Source: Mobilitalea sibirica (lineage in GTDB: Bacteria > Bacillota > Clostridia > Lachnospirales > Lachnospiraceae). From it: a stretch of DNA of 64,000 bases. This document shows positions 1 to 8,827 of the stretch, piece after piece. The notes beneath the pieces were generated by a model. The model was not told the DNA's origin, ran no database searches, and saw nothing but the letters and a program-made list of their open reading frames with translations. The position numbers were made by a program, and so were the translations under genes. Positions within the stretch are counted from its first letter, which is position 1. Every line of letters begins with the position of its first letter. Location of the stretch: NCBI RefSeq assembly GCF_015999265.1, contig NZ_JAEAGR010000002.1, positions 186,001 to 250,000 on the forward strand. Reading direction: 5' to 3'.

Positions 1-488
1 GTCACATGGAGATGGTAGCTACTACGGTAAATCTACTCAATGGCCATGAACTGGCAGCGAATAATGCTACCATCGGTAATGTGGAAGCCCATGTATTATC
101 TGGTTTAGCACCAATGCTGGCCAATGCCTCCGGTTATTTGTGGACAGCTGCTTATGTGAATGAAACCGGAGATCTGGCGGCGGATTTATTATCAAATATT
201 GCAGCAGAGCAAAGAGCGAAAGTCGTATACGAATATCTTCACAGGCAGATTAATGATAAGGGAGTTAGGGACACAATTGATTTCCTGTTGAATCGTGAGG
301 AAGCTCATAATGCATTATTTAGAGAAGCCTTTAACAAGATACAGGATACCGGATCCTTAAAGGACTTTGGTGTAACAGAAGATTCCAGACTATACTTTGA
401 TTTGTCATCCCCAGGAAAACATTTTGATCTGAATAACCCTGAGGCTCCAAGCTTTAACACACCGGATAGAGAGTTGGTTCACAAATAA
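1..488 (+). CDS. Manganese catalase, C-terminal part (5' end outside window)
   Basis: Non-haem dimanganese catalase, which disproportionates hydrogen peroxide in the cytoplasm. The reading frame is open from the first base, and the residues before the first visible ATG (position 6) already read His-Met-Glu-Met, a metal-ligand stretch of this family, so the true start lies upstream. Counting from that ATG, the second ligand pair is visible as Glu68 in SNIAAEQRAK and His101 in NREEAHNALF. These are 33 residues apart, as Glu148 and His181 are in the Lactobacillus enzyme (recalled). The C-terminal tail is short and acidic. In Clostridia such genes are often coat-associated (CotJC-like) or general peroxide-stress genes; the sequence does not decide which. 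No clear terminator follows. Confidence 0.9.
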   Translation, partial: HMEMVATTVNLLNGHELAANNATIGNVEAHVLSGLAPMLANASGYLWTAAYVNETGDLAADLLSNIAAEQRAKVVYEYLHRQINDKGVRDTIDFLLNREEAHNALFREAFNKIQDTGSLKDFGVTEDSRLYFDLSSPGKHFDLNNPEAPSFNTPDRELVHK

Positions 489-683
489 TATATTTTTTTA
501 TTAAATACCTATTCCTTATAACGTCTGAACATAGTAATTACGAAAAAGTATAAGCTTTTTGTATTATCATGATACAGGTGTAGGAGTAGGTTTTTCCTTA
601 GAAATAATAAAATTTTGCATTAAAAAATTTATAGTGAAATCCATATATGGATTGAGAGGCATGTAGATCTAAGTCGAGTTGTA

Positions 684-712
684 TTGACATTTATGTTGAT
701 AGAGATTATCAT
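684..712 (+). promoter_or_regulatory. Sigma-A-type promoter of the dlt-like operon
   Basis: TTGACA (684-689) is separated by 17 bp from TATCAT (707-712), a near-consensus housekeeping promoter. It is the only good promoter seen between the catalase gene and the transglutaminase-like gene, whose ATG is about 80 bp downstream. It probably drives the seven genes up to the terminator at 8576-8615. Confidence 0.7.
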
Positions 713-793
713 ATACATAAATGTTTAAATGGAATATTATGCACTAAAAGGATATTAATTCATAAAGGGATCAATGTGCATCAGGAGGATGAC

Positions 794-2437
794 ATGAGAA
801 AGACTAAGAGAGTCATGCAAGGGCTTCTAATATTATTGTCTATCTGCTTATTGATTGTAGCAGCAGGTGTTATATATCAGGAATTTAAACCTATGGTTGT
901 TAAGGCGGTTACTATGGAAGCAGGTAGTCCTATGGCCTCAGTGAAAGAATTTTTGTTGGATAAAAAAAATAATGGAAGTTTTATTACTGAGTTAAATGAG
1001 TTGGATTTAAATCGTCCGGGAGAATATGAAATACGAATTAAAGTAAAGAATAAAATTCATACTTCTTCTTTAGAAGTAATTGACACGACTGCGCCTAAGG
1101 CTACAGTTGTTAACCAGATGGCGTTAAAGGGTGATGAGATCAAAGCAGATGCATTTGTAACTGATGTTGTGGATGCTACCGAGGTCAAGATATACTTTAA
1201 AGAAGAACCGGATGTTACTAATCCCGGAGCTCAGGAGGTTGGTATTGTTTTAGAAGATACGAGCCAAAATATCACCGAACTAAAAGCTATGCTCACTGTA
1301 TTGGATGTTAAAAATAACATTCAAGTGGAAGCCGGATCCCTTATTAATATTATACCAGCGGATTTTATTAATGAAGGTAATTATAATGTTACATTTCTAT
1401 CGGATCTGACAAAACTAGATACAAGTAAACCGACTGTTCATGAGATACAGATGGAAGTGAACGGAAGGGTTTTAACTTCTAATATAGAGGTCATAGATAC
1501 GACTCCCCCAATAGGAAAGACCGTAGATTTGGAGATTTGGAAGGATGAGAAGGTAGAAGCATATTCCTTTATGTCACAAATCAATGATGTATCAACGGTA
1601 AACATATCTTATAAAGAAACTCCGGATTTTACTCATCTCGGAACACAGGAGGTTACAATTCTTTTAACAGATGAGTATCAAAACATCTCAGAAGTAACAG
1701 CAAACCTTATGATTAAAGAAGATACACAGGCCCCGGTTTTCACAGGCATCAGGGATAAGACAGTATATGAAGGGGAAACGGTGTCTTATAAAAAAGGAAT
1801 CAACGTCAGTGATAATAAAGATAAAGATATATCATATAAAGTAGATAGCAGTAAGGTTAATCTAAAAAAACCCGGTACCTATCAAGTGACTTATAGTGCT
1901 ACGGATTCCTCCGGTAATAAAGCGATCGAAACAGCTACGATTACCGTAAATGAGTTTATCGTAACAGAGGAAATGGTATTTGATCTAGCGGATAGTATCC
2001 TGGCTAAGATTACGAATAATAATATGACAAAACTAGAGAAGGCTTGGGAGATTTTTCGGTGGGTGAAGGGCCATGTGGGTTATACCGGAAGCTCAGATAA
2101 AAGCAGTTGGTTAAAAGAAGCTTATCGTGGTATGAGTAAAGGATTAGGTGATTGCTTTACCTATTATGCAGTTGCAGAAGCCTTACTGACCAGAGCAGGT
2201 ATAGATAACATGCGGGTAACCAGAGTGGGTGGAAGAACACAGCATTTCTGGAATTTGGTTAATTACGGAGAGGGATGGTATCATTTTGATACTTGTCCTA
2301 CGAAAGATAAATTTAGAGCTTTTATGCTTACTGATGCAGAGGTAGAGGCTTATACTAAATCAAGAGGCAATAAATATTATAATTTTGATAAGTCCTTATA
2401 CCCGGCGACACCGGATGAAAAGGTAAATTGGCCATAA
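794..2437 (+). CDS. Membrane-anchored transglutaminase-like protein with Ig-like repeats
   Basis: Predicted extracellular protein of 547 residues, held by an N-terminal signal anchor (about residues 8-32). About two diverged repeats of a beta-sandwich type follow, recognisable by the recurring VIDTTxP junctions, and then a clearer DUF5011-like Ig domain (DTQAPVFTGIRDKTVYEGET onward). The C-terminal domain is a transglutaminase/protease-like core with the triad Cys454 (GDCFTYY), His484 (TQHFWNL) and Asp499 (YHFDTCP). The ATG at 794 is preferred over an in-frame GTG at 776 because AGGAGG lies at 783-788. It heads the dlt-like operon. Family knowledge allows cross-linking, peptidase or amidase chemistry on the cell wall; the substrate is unknown. 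Confidence 0.8.
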   Translation: MRKTKRVMQGLLILLSICLLIVAAGVIYQEFKPMVVKAVTMEAGSPMASVKEFLLDKKNNGSFITELNELDLNRPGEYEIRIKVKNKIHTSSLEVIDTTAPKATVVNQMALKGDEIKADAFVTDVVDATEVKIYFKEEPDVTNPGAQEVGIVLEDTSQNITELKAMLTVLDVKNNIQVEAGSLINIIPADFINEGNYNVTFLSDLTKLDTSKPTVHEIQMEVNGRVLTSNIEVIDTTPPIGKTVDLEIWKDEKVEAYSFMSQINDVSTVNISYKETPDFTHLGTQEVTILLTDEYQNISEVTANLMIKEDTQAPVFTGIRDKTVYEGETVSYKKGINVSDNKDKDISYKVDSSKVNLKKPGTYQVTYSATDSSGNKAIETATITVNEFIVTEEMVFDLADSILAKITNNNMTKLEKAWEIFRWVKGHVGYTGSSDKSSWLKEAYRGMSKGLGDCFTYYAVAEALLTRAGIDNMRVTRVGGRTQHFWNLVNYGEGWYHFDTCPTKDKFRAFMLTDAEVEAYTKSRGNKYYNFDKSLYPATPDEKVNWP

Positions 2438-2535
2438 GAATACTAGTTAAATTTATGAAAAGAGCATACAAAATTTAATCGAATGTAATAAAAGGAATTA
2501 TTAAATATTATTACTAAAGTAGTAAAGGTACATTA

Positions 2536-3276
2536 ATGAGTGGAGGGGGAGCAGTTATTACGAAAAGATTAGGAATTATCGGAGGACTGGGTCCATTGGC
2601 TACCGTGTATTTTTATGAATTAGTTACGAAGATGACGGATGCCGCAGTTGACCAGGAACACCTTGAAATGATCATATTAAGTAAACCTTCCATACCGGAT
2701 CGGACCGAATATATCCTTGGAAGAAGCATGAAAAATCCAGCAATACCAATTATTGAAGCAGGTAAGACTTTAGTTTCATTAGGAGTGGATTGTATTGCGA
2801 TACCATGCATCACTGCTCATTATTTTCATGATATATTAGCGAATGGGATCGAGGTTCCAATCATCCATATTATTCAGGAGACAGCAAAGCATCTAAAAGA
2901 ACATGGGATAAGGTGTGCAGGTATTATGGCTACCGAAGGGACCATATACAGTAACATATTTCAGGTGGAATTAGAAGAGCAGGGAATAAATACCGTAATA
3001 CCCTCCGGTGAAAAACAGGATTATGTTACTGATTTGATATATCGCAATGTGAAAGCCAGCAGGCCGGTTGAAATGGAGCTCTTCCATCAAGTGTCTGAAG
3101 AGTTAAGAACAAAAGGTGCACAGGTAATCATACTAGGTTGTACCGAACTATCCTTAATTAAGAGAGATTATTCGATTGGAGCCGGTTATTTGGATGCCAT
3201 GGAAGTACTGGCAATGAATTCGATATTATTGTGTGATGGGAAACTTAAAAATGAATATAAATCCTTGATTACATAG
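2536..3276 (+). CDS. Aspartate/glutamate racemase family protein
   Basis: PLP-independent racemase-fold enzyme of 246 residues. The N-terminus has the family signature GIIGGLGPLAT, and the two catalytic cysteines are present: Cys91 in IPCITAH (usually PCNTAH) and Cys202 in LGCTEL. Family members interconvert L- and D-aspartate, glutamate or other amino acids. It lies 32 bp before a DltA-like adenylation gene and inside the same operon, so the inferred role is to supply a D-amino acid for activation and transfer to the cell surface. The ATG at 2536 is preceded by AAAGG (2524-2528). A purine-rich run just inside the gene could serve a shorter start, but no standard start codon follows it. The substrate cannot be read from sequence. 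Confidence 0.85.
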   Translation: MSGGGAVITKRLGIIGGLGPLATVYFYELVTKMTDAAVDQEHLEMIILSKPSIPDRTEYILGRSMKNPAIPIIEAGKTLVSLGVDCIAIPCITAHYFHDILANGIEVPIIHIIQETAKHLKEHGIRCAGIMATEGTIYSNIFQVELEEQGINTVIPSGEKQDYVTDLIYRNVKASRPVEMELFHQVSEELRTKGAQVIILGCTELSLIKRDYSIGAGYLDAMEVLAMNSILLCDGKLKNEYKSLIT

Positions 3277-3308
3277 CGGTAGGCAAGATAACATTAGGGA
3301 GGATTAGG

Positions 3309-4820
3309 ATGCAAAAGAATGTATTGGAATATTTAGAACAGACGGTACATAGGGTGCCGGATAAAATAGCATATGCAAATGAAGAGATAGGATTAACATT
3401 CAAAGAAGTATATGAGCAATCAAGGGCAATCGGAACCTGCTTAAATGACAAGGAATTATATAAGGAACCGATTGTCGTATTTATGGGTAAGCATCCAGCA
3501 ACAATTGTCACCTTCTATGGGGTGATTTATAGCGGGAATTATTATGTTCCGATTGATGAAGAGATGCCAAGACATAGGATTGAACTGATATTTCAGAGTT
3601 TAAATCCAAAGGCTGTGATATGTAATTCTGATACATTGGATGTGATCAAGACATTTGATTATAAGGGACTTGTCTTTTCTTATGAAGATATGATAAAGAC
3701 CTCTGTCAGAGATGATATTATTAGGGATATACGTAATAAGCAGATTGATACGGATCCTATCTATATTGTGTTTACCTCCGGATCCACCGGGGTACCAAAG
3801 GGTGTGATTGCCTGCCACAGATCGGTTATTGATTATATTGAAAGTCTGTCTGAGGTATTAAAGTTTAACGAAGAAACCGTATTCGGAAATCAAACTCCAC
3901 TTTATGTGGATGCATGTTTGAAGGAGCTTTATCCTACTTTAAAGTTTGGTGCGACAACCTACCTTATTCCTAAAAATTTATTTATGTTTCCACTTCAGCT
4001 GGTAGAGTTTCTAAATAAGTATCAGATTAATACAGTTTGTTGGGTGGTATCAGCACTTACCATGATATCTGCTTTTGGAGCTCTTGACAAGGAAACTCCA
4101 AAGTATCTGCATACCATAGCCTTCGGAAGTGAAGTGTTCCCAATCAAGCAGTTTAAATTGTGGAAAAAACATCTGCCAAATGCCCGCTTTGTTAACTTAT
4201 ACGGACCGACAGAAGCTACCGGCATGTCCTGTTACTACGAGGTGAACAGGGATTTTGAACCCAATGAAGCAATTCCAATTGGAAGACCATTTAATAATAC
4301 GGAAATCATTCTTTTGGATGAAAACAGACAGATACCAAAGCAGGGGGAAGCCGGCGAAATATGCATTCGGGGTACCTCTTTAACATTAGGCTATTATAAG
4401 AACTTTGAAAAAACCAATGAAGTATTTATACAAAATCCTCTGAATAATAAATATCCTGAGCTGATTTATTGCACAGGAGATTTGGGCAAATACAATGACC
4501 GGGGTGAACTAATCTTTATATCCCGTAAGGATAATCAGATAAAGCATATGGGGCATCGCATAGAACTGGGTGAAATCGAGGCGGCGGTTCATACGATCTC
4601 TGAAGTAAAAAGTGCCTGTTGTATCTTTGACGAAATTAAGAAGAAGATTGTACTATATTATGTTGGCGATATCACGACTGCAAATATCGCGTTGAAATTA
4701 AAGGAAAAGCTACCCAGGTACATGGTACCCAATGTAATCGAAGCCTTAGACACAATGCCACTTACTTCTAACGGTAAGGTAAATCGGGTACTTCTTAAGG
4801 AAAAATATAATAATAAGTAG
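3309..4820 (+). CDS. DltA-like amino acid adenylation enzyme
   Basis: ANL-superfamily enzyme of 503 residues that should activate an amino acid with ATP and load it on the carrier protein encoded downstream. Visible core motifs are the P-loop FTSGSTGVPKG (155-165), NLYGPTEAT (296-304), CTGDLGK (388-394), a SRKDNQIKHMGHRIELGEIE hinge region (405-424) and the C-terminal catalytic Lys490 in TSNGKVNR. Asp201 in YVDACLKE occupies the place where alpha-amino acid adenylation domains keep an Asp to hold the amino group. The layout resembles DltA (D-alanine carrier protein ligase) more than modular NRPS domains. The pocket differs from classical DltA: FGSEVF (272-277) stands where DltA, as I recall it, has a conserved Cys-Gly-Glu. 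With an Asp/Glu racemase next door, a substrate other than D-alanine is plausible. Confidence 0.85.
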   Translation: MQKNVLEYLEQTVHRVPDKIAYANEEIGLTFKEVYEQSRAIGTCLNDKELYKEPIVVFMGKHPATIVTFYGVIYSGNYYVPIDEEMPRHRIELIFQSLNPKAVICNSDTLDVIKTFDYKGLVFSYEDMIKTSVRDDIIRDIRNKQIDTDPIYIVFTSGSTGVPKGVIACHRSVIDYIESLSEVLKFNEETVFGNQTPLYVDACLKELYPTLKFGATTYLIPKNLFMFPLQLVEFLNKYQINTVCWVVSALTMISAFGALDKETPKYLHTIAFGSEVFPIKQFKLWKKHLPNARFVNLYGPTEATGMSCYYEVNRDFEPNEAIPIGRPFNNTEIILLDENRQIPKQGEAGEICIRGTSLTLGYYKNFEKTNEVFIQNPLNNKYPELIYCTGDLGKYNDRGELIFISRKDNQIKHMGHRIELGEIEAAVHTISEVKSACCIFDEIKKKIVLYYVGDITTANIALKLKEKLPRYMVPNVIEALDTMPLTSNGKVNRVLLKEKYNNK

Positions 4821-4950
4821 ATGGTAAATAATATTTAAGAAATAAAAAAGATAATCATTTAGAGTGATAGTTTATATAAATGTAATTTAAATATGTAATG
4901 TATGATAATTGATACGATAATATTGAGAAAAATAAAAAGGAGTAGAAAAG

Positions 4951-5181
4951 ATGGAACAGATAATAAAAATATTAAGTGAGCTGCATCCGGATGTGGATTT
5001 TGAGACATGTGATACTTTGATTGATGATAAGATTATTGATTCCTTCGATATTGTAACCATTATTTCAGAGCTTTGTGATGAGTTTGATATCACCATACCG
5101 GTAGAAGAAATTATTCCAAAGAACTTCAATTCTGCTAAAGCATTACACGCGATGGTAGAGCGTCTCATTGAAGAAGAATAA
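4951..5181 (+). CDS. Acyl/aminoacyl carrier protein (DltC-like)
   Basis: Small acidic carrier protein of 76 residues with the four-helix pattern of the family. Ser31 in IIDSFDIVT is the expected 4'-phosphopantetheine attachment site. It has AAAGGAG upstream at the right distance and lies between the DltA-like and MBOAT genes, so it should carry the amino acid thioester made by the former and hand it to the latter at the membrane. The gap to the upstream gene is 130 bp and very AT-rich. The gap to the downstream gene is only 11 bp. A fatty-acid ACP is unlikely because the gene is isolated from fab genes. Confidence 0.88.
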   Translation: MEQIIKILSELHPDVDFETCDTLIDDKIIDSFDIVTIISELCDEFDITIPVEEIIPKNFNSAKALHAMVERLIEEE

Positions 5182-5192
5182 TAGGGGGTAGT

Positions 5193-6785
5193 ATGCTTTT
5201 TACATCCTATCGATTTATATTTTTACTAATCATATTATTCATAACCTATTACTTAATTCCAAAAAAATATCAATGGATTTTATTATTGATAGTCAGCTAT
5301 TTGTTCTACAGCCTAGCCGGAATTAAGTCCCTTGTCTACATAATGGCAACTACAGTTTCCACTTATATCATTAGTTGGAAGCTTAATGTTTTACAGACGA
5401 GGCAGACGGATTATCTTAAGCAGCATAAACAGGAATTGAGTAGAGAAGAGCGTAAATCCTACAAAGCCATGATGAAAGGAAAACAGAGAAAGTGGCTGGT
5501 ACTTTGTCTGTTATTTAATTTTGGTATATTAGCTGTATTAAAATATACGAATTTCACCTTTGATAATATCAATTCAGTTTTGGATTTGTTAAATACAGAT
5601 CGCAAGCTCCCTGTTCTTGGTTTGGTTCTTCCTTTGGGAATCAGTTTTTATACCTTTCAGACCATGGGGTATATCATTGATGTATACCGCGAAAAATACT
5701 CTTATGAGAAAAATATATTTAGATTAGCACTATTTGTATCATTTTTTCCCCAGCTGGTCCAAGGACCGATCAGCCGTTTTGATGATCTGAAGGAAACATT
5801 ATTTGAAAAACATCCTTATATCGCAGAGAATATATCCTTTGGTTTACAGCGTATTTTATGGGGATTTTTTAAAAAATTGGTCGTTGCAGACCGAATGCTA
5901 ATAGCTGTGAATACGATAGTTCGAAATCCAGATGAATTTCAGGGTATTTATGTAGTGTTAGGTATATTTTTCTATGCTATCACGCTATACGCAGACTTTA
6001 CCGGAGGTATTGATATTGCAATCGGTATTGCACAGGTTCTGGGGATTCGTCTGAAAGAGAACTTTGAACGTCCATATTTTTCAAAGTCCACGACTGAATA
6101 TTGGAGAAGATGGCATATCACCCTGGGAACCTGGTTTAAGGATTATATGTTTTACCCTATCTCTGTGAGTAAATCCATGCTAAACCTATCGAAAAAATGC
6201 AGAGCCAAATTCGGTGATGAGGTTGGTAAAAGAATACCTGTTTATATTGCATCGATTGTTGTTTGGTTTACTACAGGCATCTGGCATGGAGCAGCATGGA
6301 ATTTTATCGTATGGGGATTACTCAACTGCCTAGTGATATTGGTATCACAGGAATTAACGCCCCTCTATACCAAATTTCATGAACGGTTTCATGTTGGACA
6401 TACTTTTTGGTATCGACTGTTTCAGGTAGGACGAACTTTCTGGCTTATGGGTCTCATCAGAATATTGGATTGTTACCGGGATGTGGGGACCACATTTCGA
6501 ATGTATGGTACCATCATTACGAAGATGAATATCGGTGAATTATTCAACGGCGGCTTTATGAAACTGGGATTAATGTTATCAGATTACATGGTACTTATGG
6601 TTAGCGTTATATTATTACTGATTGTGAGCCTGCTACAAAGAAAAGGAAGTGTGCGAAGACAGTTGGCCAGGAAACCTCTGATGATACGTTATGCCACTTA
6701 TTTTATCATCTTTTTAGCGATATTAATCTTTGGAGCTTATGGAGTTGGATACGATTCCGGTCAGTTTATCTATAGTCAGTTTTAA
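5193..6785 (+). CDS. MBOAT-family membrane transferase (DltB/AlgI-like)
   Basis: Polytopic membrane protein of 530 residues with many hydrophobic segments starting at residue 6. The MBOAT landmarks are present: an RRWHITLGTWFKDYMFYPI segment (His308) and the second, catalytic His365 in TGIWHGAAWNF. Members move acyl or aminoacyl groups across or at the membrane. DltB takes D-alanine from DltC, and AlgI takes acetate for alginate. The neighbouring carrier protein and adenylation enzyme point to an aminoacyl donor. A charged cytoplasmic insert (about residues 70-105, rich in Lys, Glu and Gln) is visible near the N-terminus. The start is supported by the GGGGG-type purine run just upstream. Confidence 0.9.
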   Translation: MLFTSYRFIFLLIILFITYYLIPKKYQWILLLIVSYLFYSLAGIKSLVYIMATTVSTYIISWKLNVLQTRQTDYLKQHKQELSREERKSYKAMMKGKQRKWLVLCLLFNFGILAVLKYTNFTFDNINSVLDLLNTDRKLPVLGLVLPLGISFYTFQTMGYIIDVYREKYSYEKNIFRLALFVSFFPQLVQGPISRFDDLKETLFEKHPYIAENISFGLQRILWGFFKKLVVADRMLIAVNTIVRNPDEFQGIYVVLGIFFYAITLYADFTGGIDIAIGIAQVLGIRLKENFERPYFSKSTTEYWRRWHITLGTWFKDYMFYPISVSKSMLNLSKKCRAKFGDEVGKRIPVYIASIVVWFTTGIWHGAAWNFIVWGLLNCLVILVSQELTPLYTKFHERFHVGHTFWYRLFQVGRTFWLMGLIRILDCYRDVGTTFRMYGTIITKMNIGELFNGGFMKLGLMLSDYMVLMVSVILLLIVSLLQRKGSVRRQLARKPLMIRYATYFIIFLAILIFGAYGVGYDSGQFIYSQF

Positions 6786-6821
6786 TGTGAAAAAAATTAT
6801 CAAGTTTTAGAAAGGTATTTT

Positions 6822-7907
6822 ATGATACGTAAGATTTTAATCAATATATCTGTGATTACGTTAGCAATAATAATCCTTGCCCTTCTTCAAGAACTTTTCA
6901 TGCCAAAGTATATGTCATCTATTCACGAAGGGAATTTGGTGGAAGAGTATTATGATGAAGTAAAAGAACATGATGTCATTTTTATTGGTGACTGTGAAGT
7001 GTTTTCCAATGTATCTCCCATTACACTATGGGAGAATTACGGTATTACCAGTTATATCAGAGGTAGCGCGCAGCAGTTAATCTGGCAGTCTTATTATCTG
7101 TTAGAAGAGACACTTAACTACGAAAAGCCTAAGGCTGTCGTATTCAATGTTTTATCAATGAAATATAATGAGCCTCAGAAGGAGGCATATAACCGTTTAA
7201 CACTGGATGGAATGAAGCTTTCAAAATCTAAAATTAGTGCAGTCAAAGCCTCTATGATGGAAGATGAACAGCTTATCACTTATCTCTTTCCGATACTTCG
7301 GTATCATTCCAGATGGAACGAGCTTTCCGGTGAGGACTTCAAATATCTGTTCGATAAAGATAAGCTCTCCCATAACGGATATCTTATGCGAATTGATGTG
7401 AAGCCGGTTAATGTAATACCAAAGGGAAGAAAGCTGGCAGACTATAGCTTTGGAGATAACAGCTATGATTACCTTGATAAGATGACTAAGCTGTGTAAGG
7501 AAAATGATATTGAGCTAATACTTATAAAGTCACCCAGTGTATATCCTTATTGGTATGAAGAATGGGATGAACAGATGGTTAATTACGCCAAAGAAAATAA
7601 CTTAACCTATATCAACTTTTTGGATGAGGCTGAGGAAATAGGTATAGACTACAGTAAAGATACTTATGACGGAGGTTTGCATCTTAATCTGTCCGGTGCA
7701 GAGAAATTCACGGATTATTTTGGAAGCATCTTAAGTAATGAGTTTCACTTACCGGATCATAGAGAAGATGCCAGATTAAAAGAAATCTGGGATAAGAAGA
7801 TAACGTTTTATTATTCCATGGAAGAACATCAAAGATCAGAGCTTGAAAAGTATGGGTACTTAAAAAGCTATGGTGCTCAGGCACAGGAAAAAGAGGATGA
7901 AAGGTAA
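6822..7907 (+). CDS. DltD-like SGNH-fold protein with Cys at the nucleophile position
   Basis: Protein of 361 residues with one N-terminal membrane anchor (about residues 4-24) and an extracellular domain. The first SGNH block reads IFIGDCEVF, so Cys58 stands where DltD and AlgX/AlgJ-type proteins have the catalytic Ser. The last block is DGGLHLNLSG with Asp283 and His287, the usual Asp-x-x-His pair with one extra residue. It follows the MBOAT gene, the position of dltD in dlt operons, and probably accepts or transfers the amino acid onto a surface polymer. The Ser-to-Cys change means either thiol catalysis or a family of its own. The C-terminal tail is charged and possibly helical. Confidence 0.75.
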   Translation: MIRKILINISVITLAIIILALLQELFMPKYMSSIHEGNLVEEYYDEVKEHDVIFIGDCEVFSNVSPITLWENYGITSYIRGSAQQLIWQSYYLLEETLNYEKPKAVVFNVLSMKYNEPQKEAYNRLTLDGMKLSKSKISAVKASMMEDEQLITYLFPILRYHSRWNELSGEDFKYLFDKDKLSHNGYLMRIDVKPVNVIPKGRKLADYSFGDNSYDYLDKMTKLCKENDIELILIKSPSVYPYWYEEWDEQMVNYAKENNLTYINFLDEAEEIGIDYSKDTYDGGLHLNLSGAEKFTDYFGSILSNEFHLPDHREDARLKEIWDKKITFYYSMEEHQRSELEKYGYLKSYGAQAQEKEDER

Positions 7908-7924
7908 TCAAAAGGGTGAGAATA

Positions 7925-8551
7925 ATGAATAAGATGAATTATCAATTACTTAAATTTCTTATGCTGTGTATGCTATTTCTACTTTTAACCGGTTGCGGAA
8001 AGAAGGAAGAGAAAGATGACACAGCAAAGAATAATACAAATGTTGAAGAAGCAGCAGACAACAATCAGAAGAATGAGGAAACAGATAAGGAAACCGAAGC
8101 CGCATCAGATGCATCTGTTTCAGATAATGAAGAACAAGAAGTTGTTGGATATCCCTTTGAATTTGGTGATGTCACAATTCATATGAACACGAATGCAGCA
8201 TCGGTAATTGAAGCCTTAGGTGAGCCGGTGGAGTACTTTGAGGCTGAAAGCTGTGCCTTTAAAGGATTAGATAAGATTTATTATTACAATGGGTTTGAGT
8301 TATCCACATATCCAATGGAAAGCGAAGATTTTATCTCCTCTGTCAATTTTCTTGACGATTCCGTCAGTACTACAGAAGGCATTTACCTTGGATCAACTTT
8401 AGAGGAAATGCTGGCAGCCTATGGTAATGACTATACACAAGAGATGGGAATGTATATCTATACCTTAGGAGAAACAGAACTTAATTTTCTTGTTGAAGAT
8501 GGGGTGATAACTGCTATCACATATCTGGCTATAGTGGAAGGTTTAGAATAA
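7925..8551 (+). CDS. Lipoprotein ending the dlt-like operon
   Basis: Predicted lipoprotein of 208 residues. A hydrophobic signal ends in the lipobox LLLTGCG, followed by a low-complexity linker rich in Glu, Asp, Asn and Lys (about residues 25-75). The C-terminal globular domain of about 130 residues has two similar halves, each beginning with a short beta segment and a helix (NAASVIEALGEP; STLEEMLAAYGND). I do not recognise a named family. The ATG at 7925 with AAGGGTGA upstream is preferred over the GTG at 7916. It lies 17 bp after the DltD-like gene and just before the operon terminator, so it should act outside the cell with that pathway. Confidence 0.75.
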   Translation: MNKMNYQLLKFLMLCMLFLLLTGCGKKEEKDDTAKNNTNVEEAADNNQKNEETDKETEAASDASVSDNEEQEVVGYPFEFGDVTIHMNTNAASVIEALGEPVEYFEAESCAFKGLDKIYYYNGFELSTYPMESEDFISSVNFLDDSVSTTEGIYLGSTLEEMLAAYGNDYTQEMGMYIYTLGETELNFLVEDGVITAITYLAIVEGLE

Positions 8552-8575
8552 TTAATATTTATATTATAAAGACAG

Positions 8576-8615
8576 AATGGATAAGTAAGTCATAACTCTT
8601 ACTTATCCATTTTTT
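8576..8615 (+). terminator. Rho-independent terminator of the dlt-like operon
   Basis: A perfect 14-bp stem (8576-8589 with 8598-8611), an 8-nt loop and a run of five T. It closes the operon that starts at the promoter at 684. Confidence 0.9.
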
Positions 8616-8827
8616 AGCCTTTTTCCGACCGCGATCGGCGCGAGAGTTTGCCAAGGTAAACTCTTTGTTCTAGGAATCCTTAGGGTATAATCTTTATATG
8701 TTGTTTTATCAAAGTTATCATGTTGAGTTGTATGCATTGTTTGAAACAAGGATTTTTTATATTCAAAATAGAATAAGTTAACTGTATTTGGAAACCATAA
8801 CACTATCAAAATATAAGGAGGTTTGTT

